Assembly (NCBI GenBank): GCA_948468465.1
Contig: CAOKJJ010000002.1
Span: forward strand, 1-64,000
Length of the DNA stretch: 64,000 bases
Direction: 5' to 3'
Source of the DNA: an uncultured Eubacterium sp.
Lineage (GTDB): Bacteria; Bacillota_A; Clostridia; Lachnospirales; Lachnospiraceae
A model generated the notes under the pieces. It was given only the letters and a program-made list of their open reading frames with translations. It had not been told where the DNA came from and did no database searches. Every line of letters begins with the position of its first letter. Position 1 is the first letter of the stretch. The position numbers were made by a program, and so were the translations under genes. Below are positions 27,516 through 37,104 of this stretch, piece by piece.

Positions 27516-28916
27516 TTAAATGTCTACTAACTTACCATATAATGTTTTCCCGGCATCATTTTTGGGCAATGATTGTATAAATCTTACTGAAAATGCTGCA
27601 TTATTTAACTTTGTTATTTCAGTAATATACTTTTTTACATCAGCCAGCAATGTATGGTTGGTAATAAAAATTGTCATACTGTCATCTATTCCTGTGCATG
27701 CACAGTCTAATTCCGGGTATCTGCTTTTAATCAGCCTTTCCGCTTCATCCAGATTAACTCTGTTCCCAAAGATTTTTAAAAATCTTTTCTTTCGTCCCAC
27801 AATATAATAAAACCCATCCGTATCTCTCTTTGCCATATCCCCTGTGATCAGTCTTCTTCTGCATTCGTCTCCTTTTTCAAGATCAACGGCACATTCCGCA
27901 TAACCTAACATGACATTCGGTCCCTCATATACTAGTTCTCCTATTACATTCGGACCCAATATTTCCTCTCCAGATGCGTCAAGCAGTGAAAACTTCCCTC
28001 CAGGTATGGCAATCCCCATACTGCCGGATTTTTCAGATGCATACTGATATGGAAGATACGACATACGTGCAGTTGCCTCCGTCTGTCCATACATAATATA
28101 AAAATGTATATGATGCTGTCTGGCAAACTCCGCAAATTTTTTATGAAGTTCCACCGAAAGCTTTCCACCCGCTTGTGTCATAGCGCGCAGCGACGGAAGA
28201 TCCATTTCATAAAAATTCAACCGATCCAACATTTCATAAGTATATGGAACCCCTCCAAAAGAAGTTGCTTCATATTCCAGAAACTGGTTCCAAAATTCTT
28301 TCTGCATCAGTGTTTTTTCTGTCATGATTACAGCTGCACCTGAGAATAAATGGCTATTAATGATTGACAATCCATATGTATAATTCATTGGCAAAGTAGT
28401 AATTGCCCGCTCTGTCGCACTTAATTCCAAATACTCTGCTATTGACTGCATGTTTGCTTTTACATTATCATAACTTAACCTGACGAGTTTCGGACTGCCT
28501 GTAGACCCTGATGTTGTTAACAAAAGAGAAAGCTCTTCATGCATTGACACACAGTTCTCAAATTCCGTCTTTAAAAGCACATAATGAAACGCACTATAGA
28601 CTTCTTTATAAAAAAACTTATTCCTATTTGATTCCGGCATCCAAATATATGCAGGCTTATATTGGCTGATCAACGACTCAAGAAGCAAATCCTCTATGCC
28701 ATCTGCTAACATTAACGGTACAATACGATGATTTAAGCAAGCCACATATCCGACTAGGGCACCTGTTTCATTTCTGCACAGGCAAAATATAAGGCACCGC
28801 CCACCAATTATATCCGCAATTTTATTTGTTTCCGTTTCCAGTTTTTTATAGCTGTATCTGTTCCCATCTTCCGAAATAACAGCCGTATTTTCATAATGCT
28901 TTTTTAAATCCCACAT
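27516..28916 (-). CDS. acyl-adenylate-forming ligase (ANL superfamily)
   Basis: It is about 466 residues from MWDLKKHYEN, with GGAG 9 nt upstream. ANL core motifs are LLLTTSGSTGSPKLVRLSYD (A3), MYGQTEATARMSY (A5), LITGDMAKRD (A7) and the C-terminal catalytic lysine in LPKNDAGKTLYGKL. It should activate a carboxylic acid as its adenylate and load it on CoA or on the acyl carrier protein encoded 900 bp downstream in the operon. Together with the SDR, ACP, LuxC and LuxE genes it suggests synthesis of an acyl substituent for a sugar. The acid is unknown. Confidence 0.85.
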   Translation of the reverse strand: MWDLKKHYENTAVISEDGNRYSYKKLETETNKIADIIGGRCLIFCLCRNETGALVGYVACLNHRIVPLMLADGIEDLLLESLISQYKPAYIWMPESNRNKFFYKEVYSAFHYVLLKTEFENCVSMHEELSLLLTTSGSTGSPKLVRLSYDNVKANMQSIAEYLELSATERAITTLPMNYTYGLSIINSHLFSGAAVIMTEKTLMQKEFWNQFLEYEATSFGGVPYTYEMLDRLNFYEMDLPSLRAMTQAGGKLSVELHKKFAEFARQHHIHFYIMYGQTEATARMSYLPYQYASEKSGSMGIAIPGGKFSLLDASGEEILGPNVIGELVYEGPNVMLGYAECAVDLEKGDECRRRLITGDMAKRDTDGFYYIVGRKKRFLKIFGNRVNLDEAERLIKSRYPELDCACTGIDDSMTIFITNHTLLADVKKYITEITKLNNAAFSVRFIQSLPKNDAGKTLYGKLVDI

Positions 28917-28964
28917 ATTCAAAATCTCCATCATTCAGATTATTTACAAGGACAGCACTGTTCT

Positions 28965-29705
28965 TTACCTTCCTCCATCTACACGAAGAACCTGCCCTGT
29001 AATAAAACTGCTACGATCAGAAATTAAAAAGGCAACCATCTCTGCAACTTCTTCAGGCTGCGCTAGTCTTTTTAACCTGATCCCTTCCAATTCTTTTTCT
29101 ATCTTTTCCCTTTTCATTGTCTTGATTAAGTCTGTATCGGTCATTCCAGGTGCAACAGCATTCACTCTGATTCCAAACTGCGCCAGTTCATCAGATAATT
29201 TTTTCGTCGCCCCTATCATTGCTGCCTTGCTTGCAGCATATTCCAGCTGTGCAAGCTCCCCATCCAATGCTGTAACCGAGGACATATTTACGATAGCTCC
29301 ATATTGGTTTCGTACCATGTTTTTCAAAATTCTCTGCAGAAATAACATTGGTCCAAAAAAATTCACTTCAAACACTTCCCTGATTTCTGCCATCTTTGTC
29401 ATCTGAAAGAGCCTGTTAGCACCTGTAATTCCTGCATTATTTACAATTGCATCAATCGGTACTTTTGCAGATAAAATCTGCGTTGCGCCTCTTTTAATTT
29501 CATCTTCCTTCATCAAGTCAAAATAAACAGGTTCGACTGTTATATGATGCCTGCTCTGTAATTGTTCAATAAATCCATTCATTTCCGACGACGGCTGCCT
29601 CATACACGCCCATATATTTGCTCCATATTCCGCACATTTCGCTACAACAGCCCTTCCAATGCCACGATTAGAACCAGTGACAACAATGTTCTTTTTCTTA
29701 AGCAT
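28965..29705 (-). CDS. FabG-like 3-oxoacyl-ACP reductase (SDR)
   Basis: This 246-residue classical SDR has VTGSNRGIGRAVVAK, NNAG, the catalytic Ser/Tyr/Lys (NMSSVTALDG; YAASKAAMIGATKKL) and a C-terminal FITGQVLRVDGGR. It is probably the reductase of the acyl module, giving a beta-hydroxyacyl chain on the adjacent ACP. The ACP gene is 47 bp upstream. Confidence 0.85.
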   Translation of the reverse strand: MLKKKNIVVTGSNRGIGRAVVAKCAEYGANIWACMRQPSSEMNGFIEQLQSRHHITVEPVYFDLMKEDEIKRGATQILSAKVPIDAIVNNAGITGANRLFQMTKMAEIREVFEVNFFGPMLFLQRILKNMVRNQYGAIVNMSSVTALDGELAQLEYAASKAAMIGATKKLSDELAQFGIRVNAVAPGMTDTDLIKTMKREKIEKELEGIRLKRLAQPEEVAEMVAFLISDRSSFITGQVLRVDGGR

Positions 29706-29751
29706 ATATCTCCCTCAAATCTATACGGCACTCTGTTAACTATCCATATCC

Positions 29752-29988
29752 TTACATCTGAATATCATATTTTTGTAAAATCTCCATTCCTTTTTGAAAA
29801 TCAGAAAACTCAATGATATCTTCTGTCTCCATTTCTATTTCAAATACGTTTTCCAACTCCGCTATCAGGTTCATATGTCCGATGCTGTCCCATGCTTGTA
29901 TTTCCTGATATTTTAATTTTTCCACGTCTTGAGGCTCAACCTCTAATATCTCCTGAAATACCTTCTTATACTTTTCTATATTACTCAT
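29752..29988 (-). CDS. acyl carrier protein of the glycan operon
   Basis: This protein of about 78 residues starts at MSNIEKYKKV (AAAGGA 8 nt upstream). The 4'-phosphopantetheine attachment serine is in WDSIGHMNLIAELE, within the usual four-helix layout and with an acidic composition. It differs in sequence from housekeeping AcpP. It lies between the FabG-like and GNAT genes and so is a dedicated carrier for an acyl group. Confidence 0.88.
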   Translation of the reverse strand: MSNIEKYKKVFQEILEVEPQDVEKLKYQEIQAWDSIGHMNLIAELENVFEIEMETEDIIEFSDFQKGMEILQKYDIQM

Positions 29989-30049
29989 TTTCATACTTCC
30001 TTTCTCTCAGTGTATTTTCTGCACTTTTATCCAAATATTCCGTTTCATT

Positions 30050-30772
30050 TTAAAAATGACCCACAAACACATATGTCTGCTCATCCAAAATATATCCTAA
30101 ACTCATATGGACACTTGCTGCGCCCCTATTATTTGATGAATATGCACTTTTCATTTTTTTCCCTTTGCGTCGGACAGCCTCTTTTATCTCACAATAGTTC
30201 ATTGCCGTGCCCAGGCCGGACTTCAGATATTCCGCATAAACTCCCCCAAGAAACGGGAAAAATATTCCTTTTCCAAGATCTTTATAGGTGAAAAATCCAA
30301 CACTACGCCCTTTCCATTCCATCTTATAAACCTCTGTTCCTCTTTGTATTTCTTCCTGAATCCAGCCTTTATATCTATCATTTGCCTGTTTTCTTGTAAA
30401 ATATGGATCCATGGATACCCTGTCATACTGAAAAAGTCCTGCATCAATTTCTGCAAACAACTCTTCTTTATCATCTTCATTCATTGCTGCATATTTTACT
30501 TCATCCGTAATCCTTTTTTGAATCCTATTCAGCTCTGGCAGTTTTACTTCATGATGACACATTGTCATTGTTTCTATAAACAAATATCCATTCAGCTGTA
30601 AATACCAACAAATATCCATCATTTTTACTGGTACTTTGATAACGGTATATTCTGTCTCATAATACTTTCGCTCCCGCTTTAGGTCTTGTACCGTATCATT
30701 CTGTTCTACAATCACTTCAATGCAATCCACCCCCATATTCCTTTGTTCCCATAGGGCATGTATCAATCTCAT
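30050..30772 (-). CDS. GNAT-family N-acyltransferase, WecD-like
   Basis: This 240-residue protein has the GNAT core in its C-terminal half: SVGFFTYKD, GVYAEYLKSGLGTAMNYCEI for the acyl-CoA loop, SSNNRGAASVHMSLGY. It resembles WecD-type dTDP-4-amino-sugar acetyltransferases, and the operon also has a WecE-like aminotransferase. It should acylate the 4-amino group, either from acetyl-CoA or from the ACP-bound acyl group made nearby. It overlaps the GT2 gene by 4 bp. Confidence 0.75.
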   Translation of the reverse strand: MRLIHALWEQRNMGVDCIEVIVEQNDTVQDLKRERKYYETEYTVIKVPVKMMDICWYLQLNGYLFIETMTMCHHEVKLPELNRIQKRITDEVKYAAMNEDDKEELFAEIDAGLFQYDRVSMDPYFTRKQANDRYKGWIQEEIQRGTEVYKMEWKGRSVGFFTYKDLGKGIFFPFLGGVYAEYLKSGLGTAMNYCEIKEAVRRKGKKMKSAYSSNNRGAASVHMSLGYILDEQTYVFVGHF

Positions 30773-31719
30773 TTCTCTTCCTCCGATATATTAATCGTAT
30801 CCTTAATAACATACTGCGGCGAATCATTGATACAAATATAAATCCGCCCGATATATTCACCAATAAGTCCCAGCATAAGCATCAACATCCCATTTGCTAT
30901 TAATAAAATAGCTGCTAAAGAACTGTAACCAACCGGCACATTGGGATTTAATAATTTTTGGACAATCGTACGTATTCCCCAAAAAAAACCTGCTGCTGAA
31001 AAGCAAAAACCTATGATGGATGCAAAACGCAATGGTTTTACTGAAAATGCAGTCAAACCATTTGCAAGCAGTGCAAGTGATTTTCTAAATGTAAAGCCTG
31101 AAGGAAATATATCTCCACGATTTCTCTGCTCCATCGGCACCGTCTTTATTCTGGCAGTAATTCTGAGAATTAATCCCTCTAAATACGGATACGGATTTTT
31201 GTAGTGTATTGCCTCATCACATACAAACTTTTTCATTACATTGAAATTTTCAAATCGAAGATTTTTCGGCTTCTCCAGCATAATTTGTGACATAATCATA
31301 TTGACATTGCTGCCAAAATTTTTAAATGCAGACTGTTTTTTTTGTCTATATTGCGCTGTTGCATAATCACATTCATCATTTTCCACAGGTTCCAATAATC
31401 TCCACAATTCATATACCGGGCATTGATAATCATCGTCCAAATCAAACACATATTGCCCTTTGGCCACTGCATAGCCGGCAAGCACTGCTGCATGTTTTCC
31501 CATATTTTTAGCAAAATTTATAACTTTAATTCTTGTATTTTGTGCCGCTATTTCTGCCAGTTTACAATAGACCTGATCTGGAGAGCAATCATTCACTGCG
31601 ATAATTTCATATGTATACCCAGCACGTTCAGATACTGTGGCGATAATTTCATCAATTACCATTTTTATAGTATGTTCACTTCTATAACATGGGATTACAA
31701 AACTTAACAGTATTGCCAT
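30769..31719 (-). CDS. GtrB/ArnC-like polyprenyl-phosphate glycosyltransferase (GT2)
   Basis: It is 316 residues. The GT2 catalytic domain (FVIPCYRSEHTIKMVIDEI, VNDCSPDQVY, FDLDDDYQCP) is followed by two C-terminal membrane helices (about 230-255 and 265-290) and the GEYIGRIYICINDSPQYVI tail typical of GtrB/ArnC. It transfers a sugar, here probably the acylated deoxyaminosugar, from its nucleotide to polyprenyl phosphate on the cytoplasmic face. The Wzx-like flippase and GT-C-like proteins of the operon could then use the lipid-linked sugar outside. Confidence 0.88.
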   Translation of the reverse strand: MAILLSFVIPCYRSEHTIKMVIDEIIATVSERAGYTYEIIAVNDCSPDQVYCKLAEIAAQNTRIKVINFAKNMGKHAAVLAGYAVAKGQYVFDLDDDYQCPVYELWRLLEPVENDECDYATAQYRQKKQSAFKNFGSNVNMIMSQIMLEKPKNLRFENFNVMKKFVCDEAIHYKNPYPYLEGLILRITARIKTVPMEQRNRGDIFPSGFTFRKSLALLANGLTAFSVKPLRFASIIGFCFSAAGFFWGIRTIVQKLLNPNVPVGYSSLAAILLIANGMLMLMLGLIGEYIGRIYICINDSPQYVIKDTINISEEEK

Positions 31720-31734
31720 TTCAACACCCTTTCT

Positions 31735-32955
31735 TTACAGTTTCACGATTTTTCTCGATAACTGCAGAATGAAATCTGCTCCATCCCACACAAGACTAAA
31801 TTCTGTTGCCTTTCCAATTGGAACAATTCTATCAATTCCAGACAGTTTTTCTCTTATAACATAGCTACAAATCTCATTCTTGTGTATTCCAAAATAGGTT
31901 AATGTCTGACATCTGCCGGTAATCACTTTTTTTAAACAATCCATATTCTCTGCCGCATATTCCAAAAAAAATCCGCCGGCACACTTATACTTCAATAGCT
32001 CCTTATCCAATTCTGTTACCATTACCCTATGAATCAAACTGTCAGTTGCTACATATTCCTTAATAGATTTCCCATCTATTGCCATTTTGCACAATGTCAC
32101 ATATTTTTCTACAGCTGTCACCGGCTCCGTCACATAATTTTTTTTTCTTAATTCTGCATACATTTCTTCCCAAAAAACATCGCGCGCTATATTGATATCT
32201 TCATCTTTTCCAAGCCAATATATTAAGATGGGAGAAGAACATGCATTTTGATCAAATAAATATGTATCATTATAAAAATTCTCTGCTACATTTCCTTTTG
32301 ATTCACACTGTATGTATGTTTTAGCATCCATAACACATAACGAATACCGGTCTGCGAATGTCATCTCTAACGTCCGCGACGGCAACTCTGCTTTTCTGAT
32401 TTCAGCAATAGCTCTGTCTCCACCCCAAATAATCCTTGCATCACACAACAGGGAAAAAAAGCTGTTTGTGTTCCTGTTATGCGGAAATGTTATGACAGAA
32501 ATTCTGTCTTTCATTGTCTTAAATTTTTCATTATTAAGAACACTTTCTATTCCCCTGCAAATAATTTCCACCTGCGGATATTCTTTTGTTGAAACCCTTA
32601 CAATGCATGCATTTCCTGCCAACAATCCAGCCACCAAACTATATGCAAAATTAACCGGAACATTAGATGGGGCAAGATGAAACGTTAATCCTTTTCCTAG
32701 CCTGTCTAAAATGCTGATCCCATAACCTTTCTTGCATTTGCTGATATTTCCTCTACGACAAAAAAATGCAAATGTAATAACATCAGCATATACCTGTGCC
32801 TCCTTATCTCTCATAAGAAAAGTAGACAACTTATCCAAGAACTCGACCGTTTGATCCGCAAAGGGAACCGTAGCCCCAAGTTCTGACATTTTATGAAACT
32901 GATCCGTACCTGCCATAATTTTTATATCAAGAAAATATCTCTGCATAGGTATCAC
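31735..32955 (-). CDS. LuxC-like acyl-CoA/acyl-protein reductase
   Basis: This 406-residue protein of the LuxC family (aldehyde dehydrogenase superfamily) has FHLAPSNVPVNFAYSLVAGL in the nucleotide-binding region and the catalytic cysteine in FDQNACSSPILIYW. It reduces an activated acyl group to the aldehyde. The start overlaps the luxE-like gene by 29 bp; MAGTDQFHKM at 32916 is an alternative start. Glycan loci such as the Vibrio cholerae O1 rfb tetronate genes contain LuxC/LuxE-like enzymes with an ACP and an acyl ligase, so an acyl-substituent role fits better than bioluminescence. Confidence 0.85.
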   Translation of the reverse strand: MIPMQRYFLDIKIMAGTDQFHKMSELGATVPFADQTVEFLDKLSTFLMRDKEAQVYADVITFAFFCRRGNISKCKKGYGISILDRLGKGLTFHLAPSNVPVNFAYSLVAGLLAGNACIVRVSTKEYPQVEIICRGIESVLNNEKFKTMKDRISVITFPHNRNTNSFFSLLCDARIIWGGDRAIAEIRKAELPSRTLEMTFADRYSLCVMDAKTYIQCESKGNVAENFYNDTYLFDQNACSSPILIYWLGKDEDINIARDVFWEEMYAELRKKNYVTEPVTAVEKYVTLCKMAIDGKSIKEYVATDSLIHRVMVTELDKELLKYKCAGGFFLEYAAENMDCLKKVITGRCQTLTYFGIHKNEICSYVIREKLSGIDRIVPIGKATEFSLVWDGADFILQLSRKIVKL

Positions 32956-34054
32956 TGCACCCCCTTATTTCAGCATTTCTTATTCTTCCAAGTATCTGAA
33001 AATACTTCCCTTTACGTCCACATGGACAATCATCTTCCCCCATCAAAATCCCTTCATCTTCTGTCAGCAGCGAATGTCCCGGATACGATTCAGGCAATAT
33101 GGAAAGTACCTGAACAATCCCCCTTTTTCCGATCTTTGCCACCGAAAAATCCTGTGTATCCCGAATGATAATGTCCGAATAACTGCTCGCATGCAGATGA
33201 CCGCATTCACACTCTACATAAACCGTACCGGTTTGCTCAACCATTCCATAGTAATCATAAATTCTGGTTATCCCGCATACTTCTTCTAATGACTTATGAA
33301 ATATATCTCTGGACACTTCCTCTTTTTCCATTTTTTTCCACCCACCGCCATGTACTAACACCGCATGTGTCAAATCCGGGCAAAACCCTGTCTCCGCTAA
33401 TTTCTTATAAAAATGCTGCCATATCATAAAGGTAAAACCAAACAAAAATATTTGTTCTTTCTGATGTCTATTCAAAAATTCCATCAGCGCATTTACATCC
33501 AGATTCATATCCTCATCTAATGCATACATCCGATCTTTTCCAAAAACAGAAAATCCCGTAATTCCAGCTCCTCGTGCAGAAAATAATTTTCTATTCTTAA
33601 TTACAGATGGAGAATCCACAATTATCATTGGCATTCTTGATTTTCCGAAATAAGATTTCATAATCTTAGCTAAAATTTTTGTCTGCAGCAATGATGTATG
33701 TTTATCCAGATAGATTTTCGACACTCTTTGTCCCGTCGTTCCCGAAGAAGTCATGATCTTAAATACTTCTTCTTGACGGATGCTCTTCAAATCATATTCC
33801 TTAAACAACCTTACCGGTAAAAAAGGCACTGCCGCAATATCTGAAATATTTGAAATGTAATTTCGATTGATTTGCAACACATCCAGCAACTTCCTGTACT
33901 CACCACAATTCTCATAATGATGTAAAGTCAATCTTTTTAAATTTTTTAGTAAAAATTCTTTTTTTTTCTGCTTTTCAAGTGCATATGGCTGTATATCTTC
34001 TAATTCTTCGTATGTCATCATTTTTCCTAACCATCCATTTCTTAAATGCTCCAT
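32927..34054 (-). CDS. LuxE-like acyl-protein synthetase
   Basis: This 375-residue protein of the LuxE family has the adenylate motif IMTSSGTTGQRVSKIYLD and later RIYDYYGMVEQTGTVYVECE, with a Cys pair CECGHLH and CPCGRKG near the C-terminus. It activates a carboxylic acid and hands it to LuxC. Its start abuts the wzx stop, and its end overlaps the luxC-like start. The pair probably makes an aldehyde or alcohol intermediate for sugar acylation. Confidence 0.85.
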   Translation of the reverse strand: MEHLRNGWLGKMMTYEELEDIQPYALEKQKKKEFLLKNLKRLTLHHYENCGEYRKLLDVLQINRNYISNISDIAAVPFLPVRLFKEYDLKSIRQEEVFKIMTSSGTTGQRVSKIYLDKHTSLLQTKILAKIMKSYFGKSRMPMIIVDSPSVIKNRKLFSARGAGITGFSVFGKDRMYALDEDMNLDVNALMEFLNRHQKEQIFLFGFTFMIWQHFYKKLAETGFCPDLTHAVLVHGGGWKKMEKEEVSRDIFHKSLEEVCGITRIYDYYGMVEQTGTVYVECECGHLHASSYSDIIIRDTQDFSVAKIGKRGIVQVLSILPESYPGHSLLTEDEGILMGEDDCPCGRKGKYFQILGRIRNAEIRGCSDTYAEIFS

Positions 34055-35446
34055 CTAATATAATGCTGCTCTGATCCATCCATAAATTTCATGCCTATTC
34101 CTTATGATATAAAGAAACCCTACAGTCATAAATATCAAATAAACAATGTAGCGAATTACCACATACCTGCAAACCTTTAAAAACAAAAAACCTCCTCCTA
34201 CAGCCAATAATAAAAAAAATATAAAAAATTTATCTGAAAATAATCCTTTATTTAATTCTTGTCCTAATTTCCTACTCAAAATAAATAGTACCAAATATGA
34301 AAAAACTGACGTATATGCCGCTGCTATTCCTCCAAATAAAGGTATCAATATGGCATTTAACAGTACATTTGTACCTCCTGCTATCAATACGCAAGCAGCA
34401 ACCCTGCCTGTTTTTTTATAAAATGTTCCTACAGTTGTATAAAAGGAATACATTGCCATCAAACAAGAACCTACAATAAAAGGCGGTATATAATAAAAAT
34501 TGATGTAAGAGGGCGGCGCAAGTATTTTTATAATCTCAGGAGATATCATGTATAATAACAACGTTATCTGGCCTAAAAAAATCAAATACCACTTCTGGAC
34601 TTTTTTCACATTTTCCAATTCCCCCTCTTTCAAAACGGTATATATCCATACCTGCAGCACTCCATTCGTTGCCTGAAGCACTGCGTACAAGACATATCCG
34701 ACATTATAAGTTAACGCGTAAACAGCTGTTTCATCAGCTCCATAAAAACCAGTTATCATAATATTGTCACAATTTTGCATCAACATATAAGAAATGGAAC
34801 TTAGTATAGAAGGCACAGATATTTTTAATGCATAGTTCCAGAAATCCTTGTTAATTATTTTTCTTCTCCCTTTTACCATATAAACATATAGGCACACTGC
34901 AACCGTTGCAATGCCAGCCGTACTTCCGACAATTCTTGCATACAAAGCATATTTACGAAATAAACTTACCAATATTACTGCCAATAAAAGCTGTAATACA
35001 TTAGGCAAAATTAGAAGTATCGTTTTTAGAATATACCGATTTTCCATATTTAAAGAATGATTAAAATAATTAATTACAAAAAAAGCATATGAATGAAAGA
35101 GCGTACAGATTATAACAAGCCACGATATATGAAAACCAAAAATAACATTGCCAAACAAAATGACACCACTAAATACTGTAAATACAATTGTAGAAAGTAT
35201 TAAAACAGATGCTCTGAAAAAATGGATCTCCTCCTCATAATCCATATATCCATTCCCTAAACCTATAAATAAATTTGCTCCAACTAATGGAACAAAAATA
35301 GAAACTGTCGAATAATAGGTACTATAGGCCCCAAATGCTGATTGTGTCATCATTCTTGTAAAAATAGCTGTCCCTAAAAGAACTATCCCCTGTCCAATCC
35401 CATTTCCGATAATATATAATATAGCTGCCTTTAGAAAAGAGTTCAT
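34055..35446 (-). CDS. Wzx-like polysaccharide flippase (MATE/MVF superfamily)
   Basis: It is about 463 residues from MNSFLKAAILYIIGNG, with a 4-bp ATGA overlap with the upstream gene. It is multi-spanning (about 12-14 helices), has the N-terminal GNGIGQGIVLLGTAIFTRMM region typical of Wzx/RfbX proteins, and is rich in hydrophobic residues throughout. It should flip a lipid-linked sugar or oligosaccharide across the membrane. The operon also has an ABC exporter, so Wzx may serve a separate lipid-linked side-chain sugar. Confidence 0.85.
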   Translation of the reverse strand: MNSFLKAAILYIIGNGIGQGIVLLGTAIFTRMMTQSAFGAYSTYYSTVSIFVPLVGANLFIGLGNGYMDYEEEIHFFRASVLILSTIVFTVFSGVILFGNVIFGFHISWLVIICTLFHSYAFFVINYFNHSLNMENRYILKTILLILPNVLQLLLAVILVSLFRKYALYARIVGSTAGIATVAVCLYVYMVKGRRKIINKDFWNYALKISVPSILSSISYMLMQNCDNIMITGFYGADETAVYALTYNVGYVLYAVLQATNGVLQVWIYTVLKEGELENVKKVQKWYLIFLGQITLLLYMISPEIIKILAPPSYINFYYIPPFIVGSCLMAMYSFYTTVGTFYKKTGRVAACVLIAGGTNVLLNAILIPLFGGIAAAYTSVFSYLVLFILSRKLGQELNKGLFSDKFFIFFLLLAVGGGFLFLKVCRYVVIRYIVYLIFMTVGFLYIIRNRHEIYGWIRAALY

Positions 35447-37104
35447 CTGCCGCCACACCCTTTTTCCTTCCGTATATTCCATTTAAACACCGCAATCCCT
35501 TTCATCAGATCACTCATGCCAACTCCAAAAACCACACACATAAACGGCATAAAATTGCTTTTATACCTTCCCTGTGCCTCCATCAGAACCAATGCCAATG
35601 CAAACAAGCATAAAACACCCGCAATATAAAACAACATCTGCATCTGTCCATACGGCCTTTTCCGGATCACTGCCGCAAGAAATCCGCAGGCAATGACGGC
35701 ACAAAAAATCAGAAAAAAGATTCTCGGCACAATCACAAATAAAATTTCTCCGATCCAGGAACCCTGAATCAGATTCCCATCGCCCGAAAATGTCCAGTAG
35801 TAATAATCTTCGCTGCACCAGTCAATAAAAAATTTATGCCTGATTAAACGAAACAGTGCCTGCGGTTCCTTGCTGTATGCATCCATTAATTTTCCATAAA
35901 AAATCTGGTCAATTACTTTTTGATCCGTATGTTCTTCAAAAACCTGATCAATATACTGCTGCACATCAAGATTCCACACGCCATTTCCTTCTTTGCACAG
36001 ACCTTTATATATTGTAGCTGAGTAAGAACCTTTCCCCTTAAATGTATCCGCCTGCAGCTGCGTGCGTACGGCTGCGATTCCTCCTTTTACAATCACCCAC
36101 GCAAGGATAAGCATCACTGCATATTGCAGCAAAACGAAAACCGCCGCTTTTATCTGCTTATTTCTCGCAGAAAAAAGCAGTCTTCCTTCATATAAAATAC
36201 CTGTCAAAACCAAACACGGCGCCAAAATCATGAGAAGGTTTTTATAAATGCAGGCAAATCCCAATAAGCTTCCTATTGCAACACAGCATCCCCATCTTTT
36301 CACATACGCATTCTTATGCTTATTGCCCTGCTTGTTTTTACAGCCTGTTTCATGCTCATTTTCACACTTGTTTTCCTCGTTTATTACATTTATATTCTCG
36401 TACATGTCCTTTGACATGTTCTCTGCCGTACAGTAATAAGCATACGCGCATAGCAGCAGCGATAAGAAAAACTGTGACATATGTTCACACGACGGAACTG
36501 CTGCGTAAATGATCATAGACGGACATAGCGCGTAACCAAAACCTGCTGCCGCACCTGTTTTCTGACTGCCTGTCATCCGGCTGACAGCCGCATATACTGC
36601 AATCGGAATCAAAGATGTCACAAACGCATTCCAAACCTGTGCATTCCATATGGACGAACCGAATATTTTTAAAATCAGACGCAGCGTCAGCGCATATGCT
36701 CCCAAATATGGATATCTTGCCAGATATTCCCGGTCGCCGTCCCCTGTTGCCGCATACTCATAACAAGTATAAAAATCGGATATCGGTTCTGCCTGCAGCA
36801 AACCTATGACAAACAGGCGAACTGCATATGCAGCAGAAAACATAAACATGCAAAGCAACATCTTTTTTTTGCCTGTCATTTTCTCCGGAACAGCCAGCCA
36901 TGCAGCGCATATGCAGCAAAACAGCGTACCGGCGATTACAAAGGATGATATTCGCTGTGTTTTCCACGCCTGATCCAGCACACCTGGCAAAGCTGCAGGC
37001 ACCACCAAGCCAAAAGGAAATAACGCCAGAAATACAAACAACATTTTCGTCAGTATATCCGCGGTTTTGTTTTCGCCTTTGAATCTTTTCCATTTATCGC
37101 TCAT
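35443..37104 (-). CDS. GT39-like integral membrane glycosyltransferase
   Basis: It is about 553 residues from MSDKWKRFKG, overlapping the upstream gene by 11 bp. It is multi-spanning. The first external loop holds acidic residues (EPISDFYTCYEYAATGDGDRE), and PYLGAYALTLRLILKIFGSS and a Lys/Asn-rich cytoplasmic insert (about 245-275) follow. The PMT/GT39 dolichyl-phosphate-mannose-type layout suggests transfer of a sugar from a polyprenyl-phosphate donor outside the membrane. The substrate is unknown. Confidence 0.7.
   Translation of the reverse strand: MSDKWKRFKGENKTADILTKMLFVFLALFPFGLVVPAALPGVLDQAWKTQRISSFVIAGTLFCCICAAWLAVPEKMTGKKKMLLCMFMFSAAYAVRLFVIGLLQAEPISDFYTCYEYAATGDGDREYLARYPYLGAYALTLRLILKIFGSSIWNAQVWNAFVTSLIPIAVYAAVSRMTGSQKTGAAAGFGYALCPSMIIYAAVPSCEHMSQFFLSLLLCAYAYYCTAENMSKDMYENINVINEENKCENEHETGCKNKQGNKHKNAYVKRWGCCVAIGSLLGFACIYKNLLMILAPCLVLTGILYEGRLLFSARNKQIKAAVFVLLQYAVMLILAWVIVKGGIAAVRTQLQADTFKGKGSYSATIYKGLCKEGNGVWNLDVQQYIDQVFEEHTDQKVIDQIFYGKLMDAYSKEPQALFRLIRHKFFIDWCSEDYYYWTFSGDGNLIQGSWIGEILFVIVPRIFFLIFCAVIACGFLAAVIRKRPYGQMQMLFYIAGVLCLFALALVLMEAQGRYKSNFMPFMCVVFGVGMSDLMKGIAVFKWNIRKEKGCGGR

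Noticed and set aside
31735..34054. LuxC/LuxE pair as a bioluminescence locus
   Set aside because: No luciferase (LuxA/LuxB) is present; an ACP, acyl ligase and sugar enzymes surround the pair, so an acyl-substituent role is more plausible.
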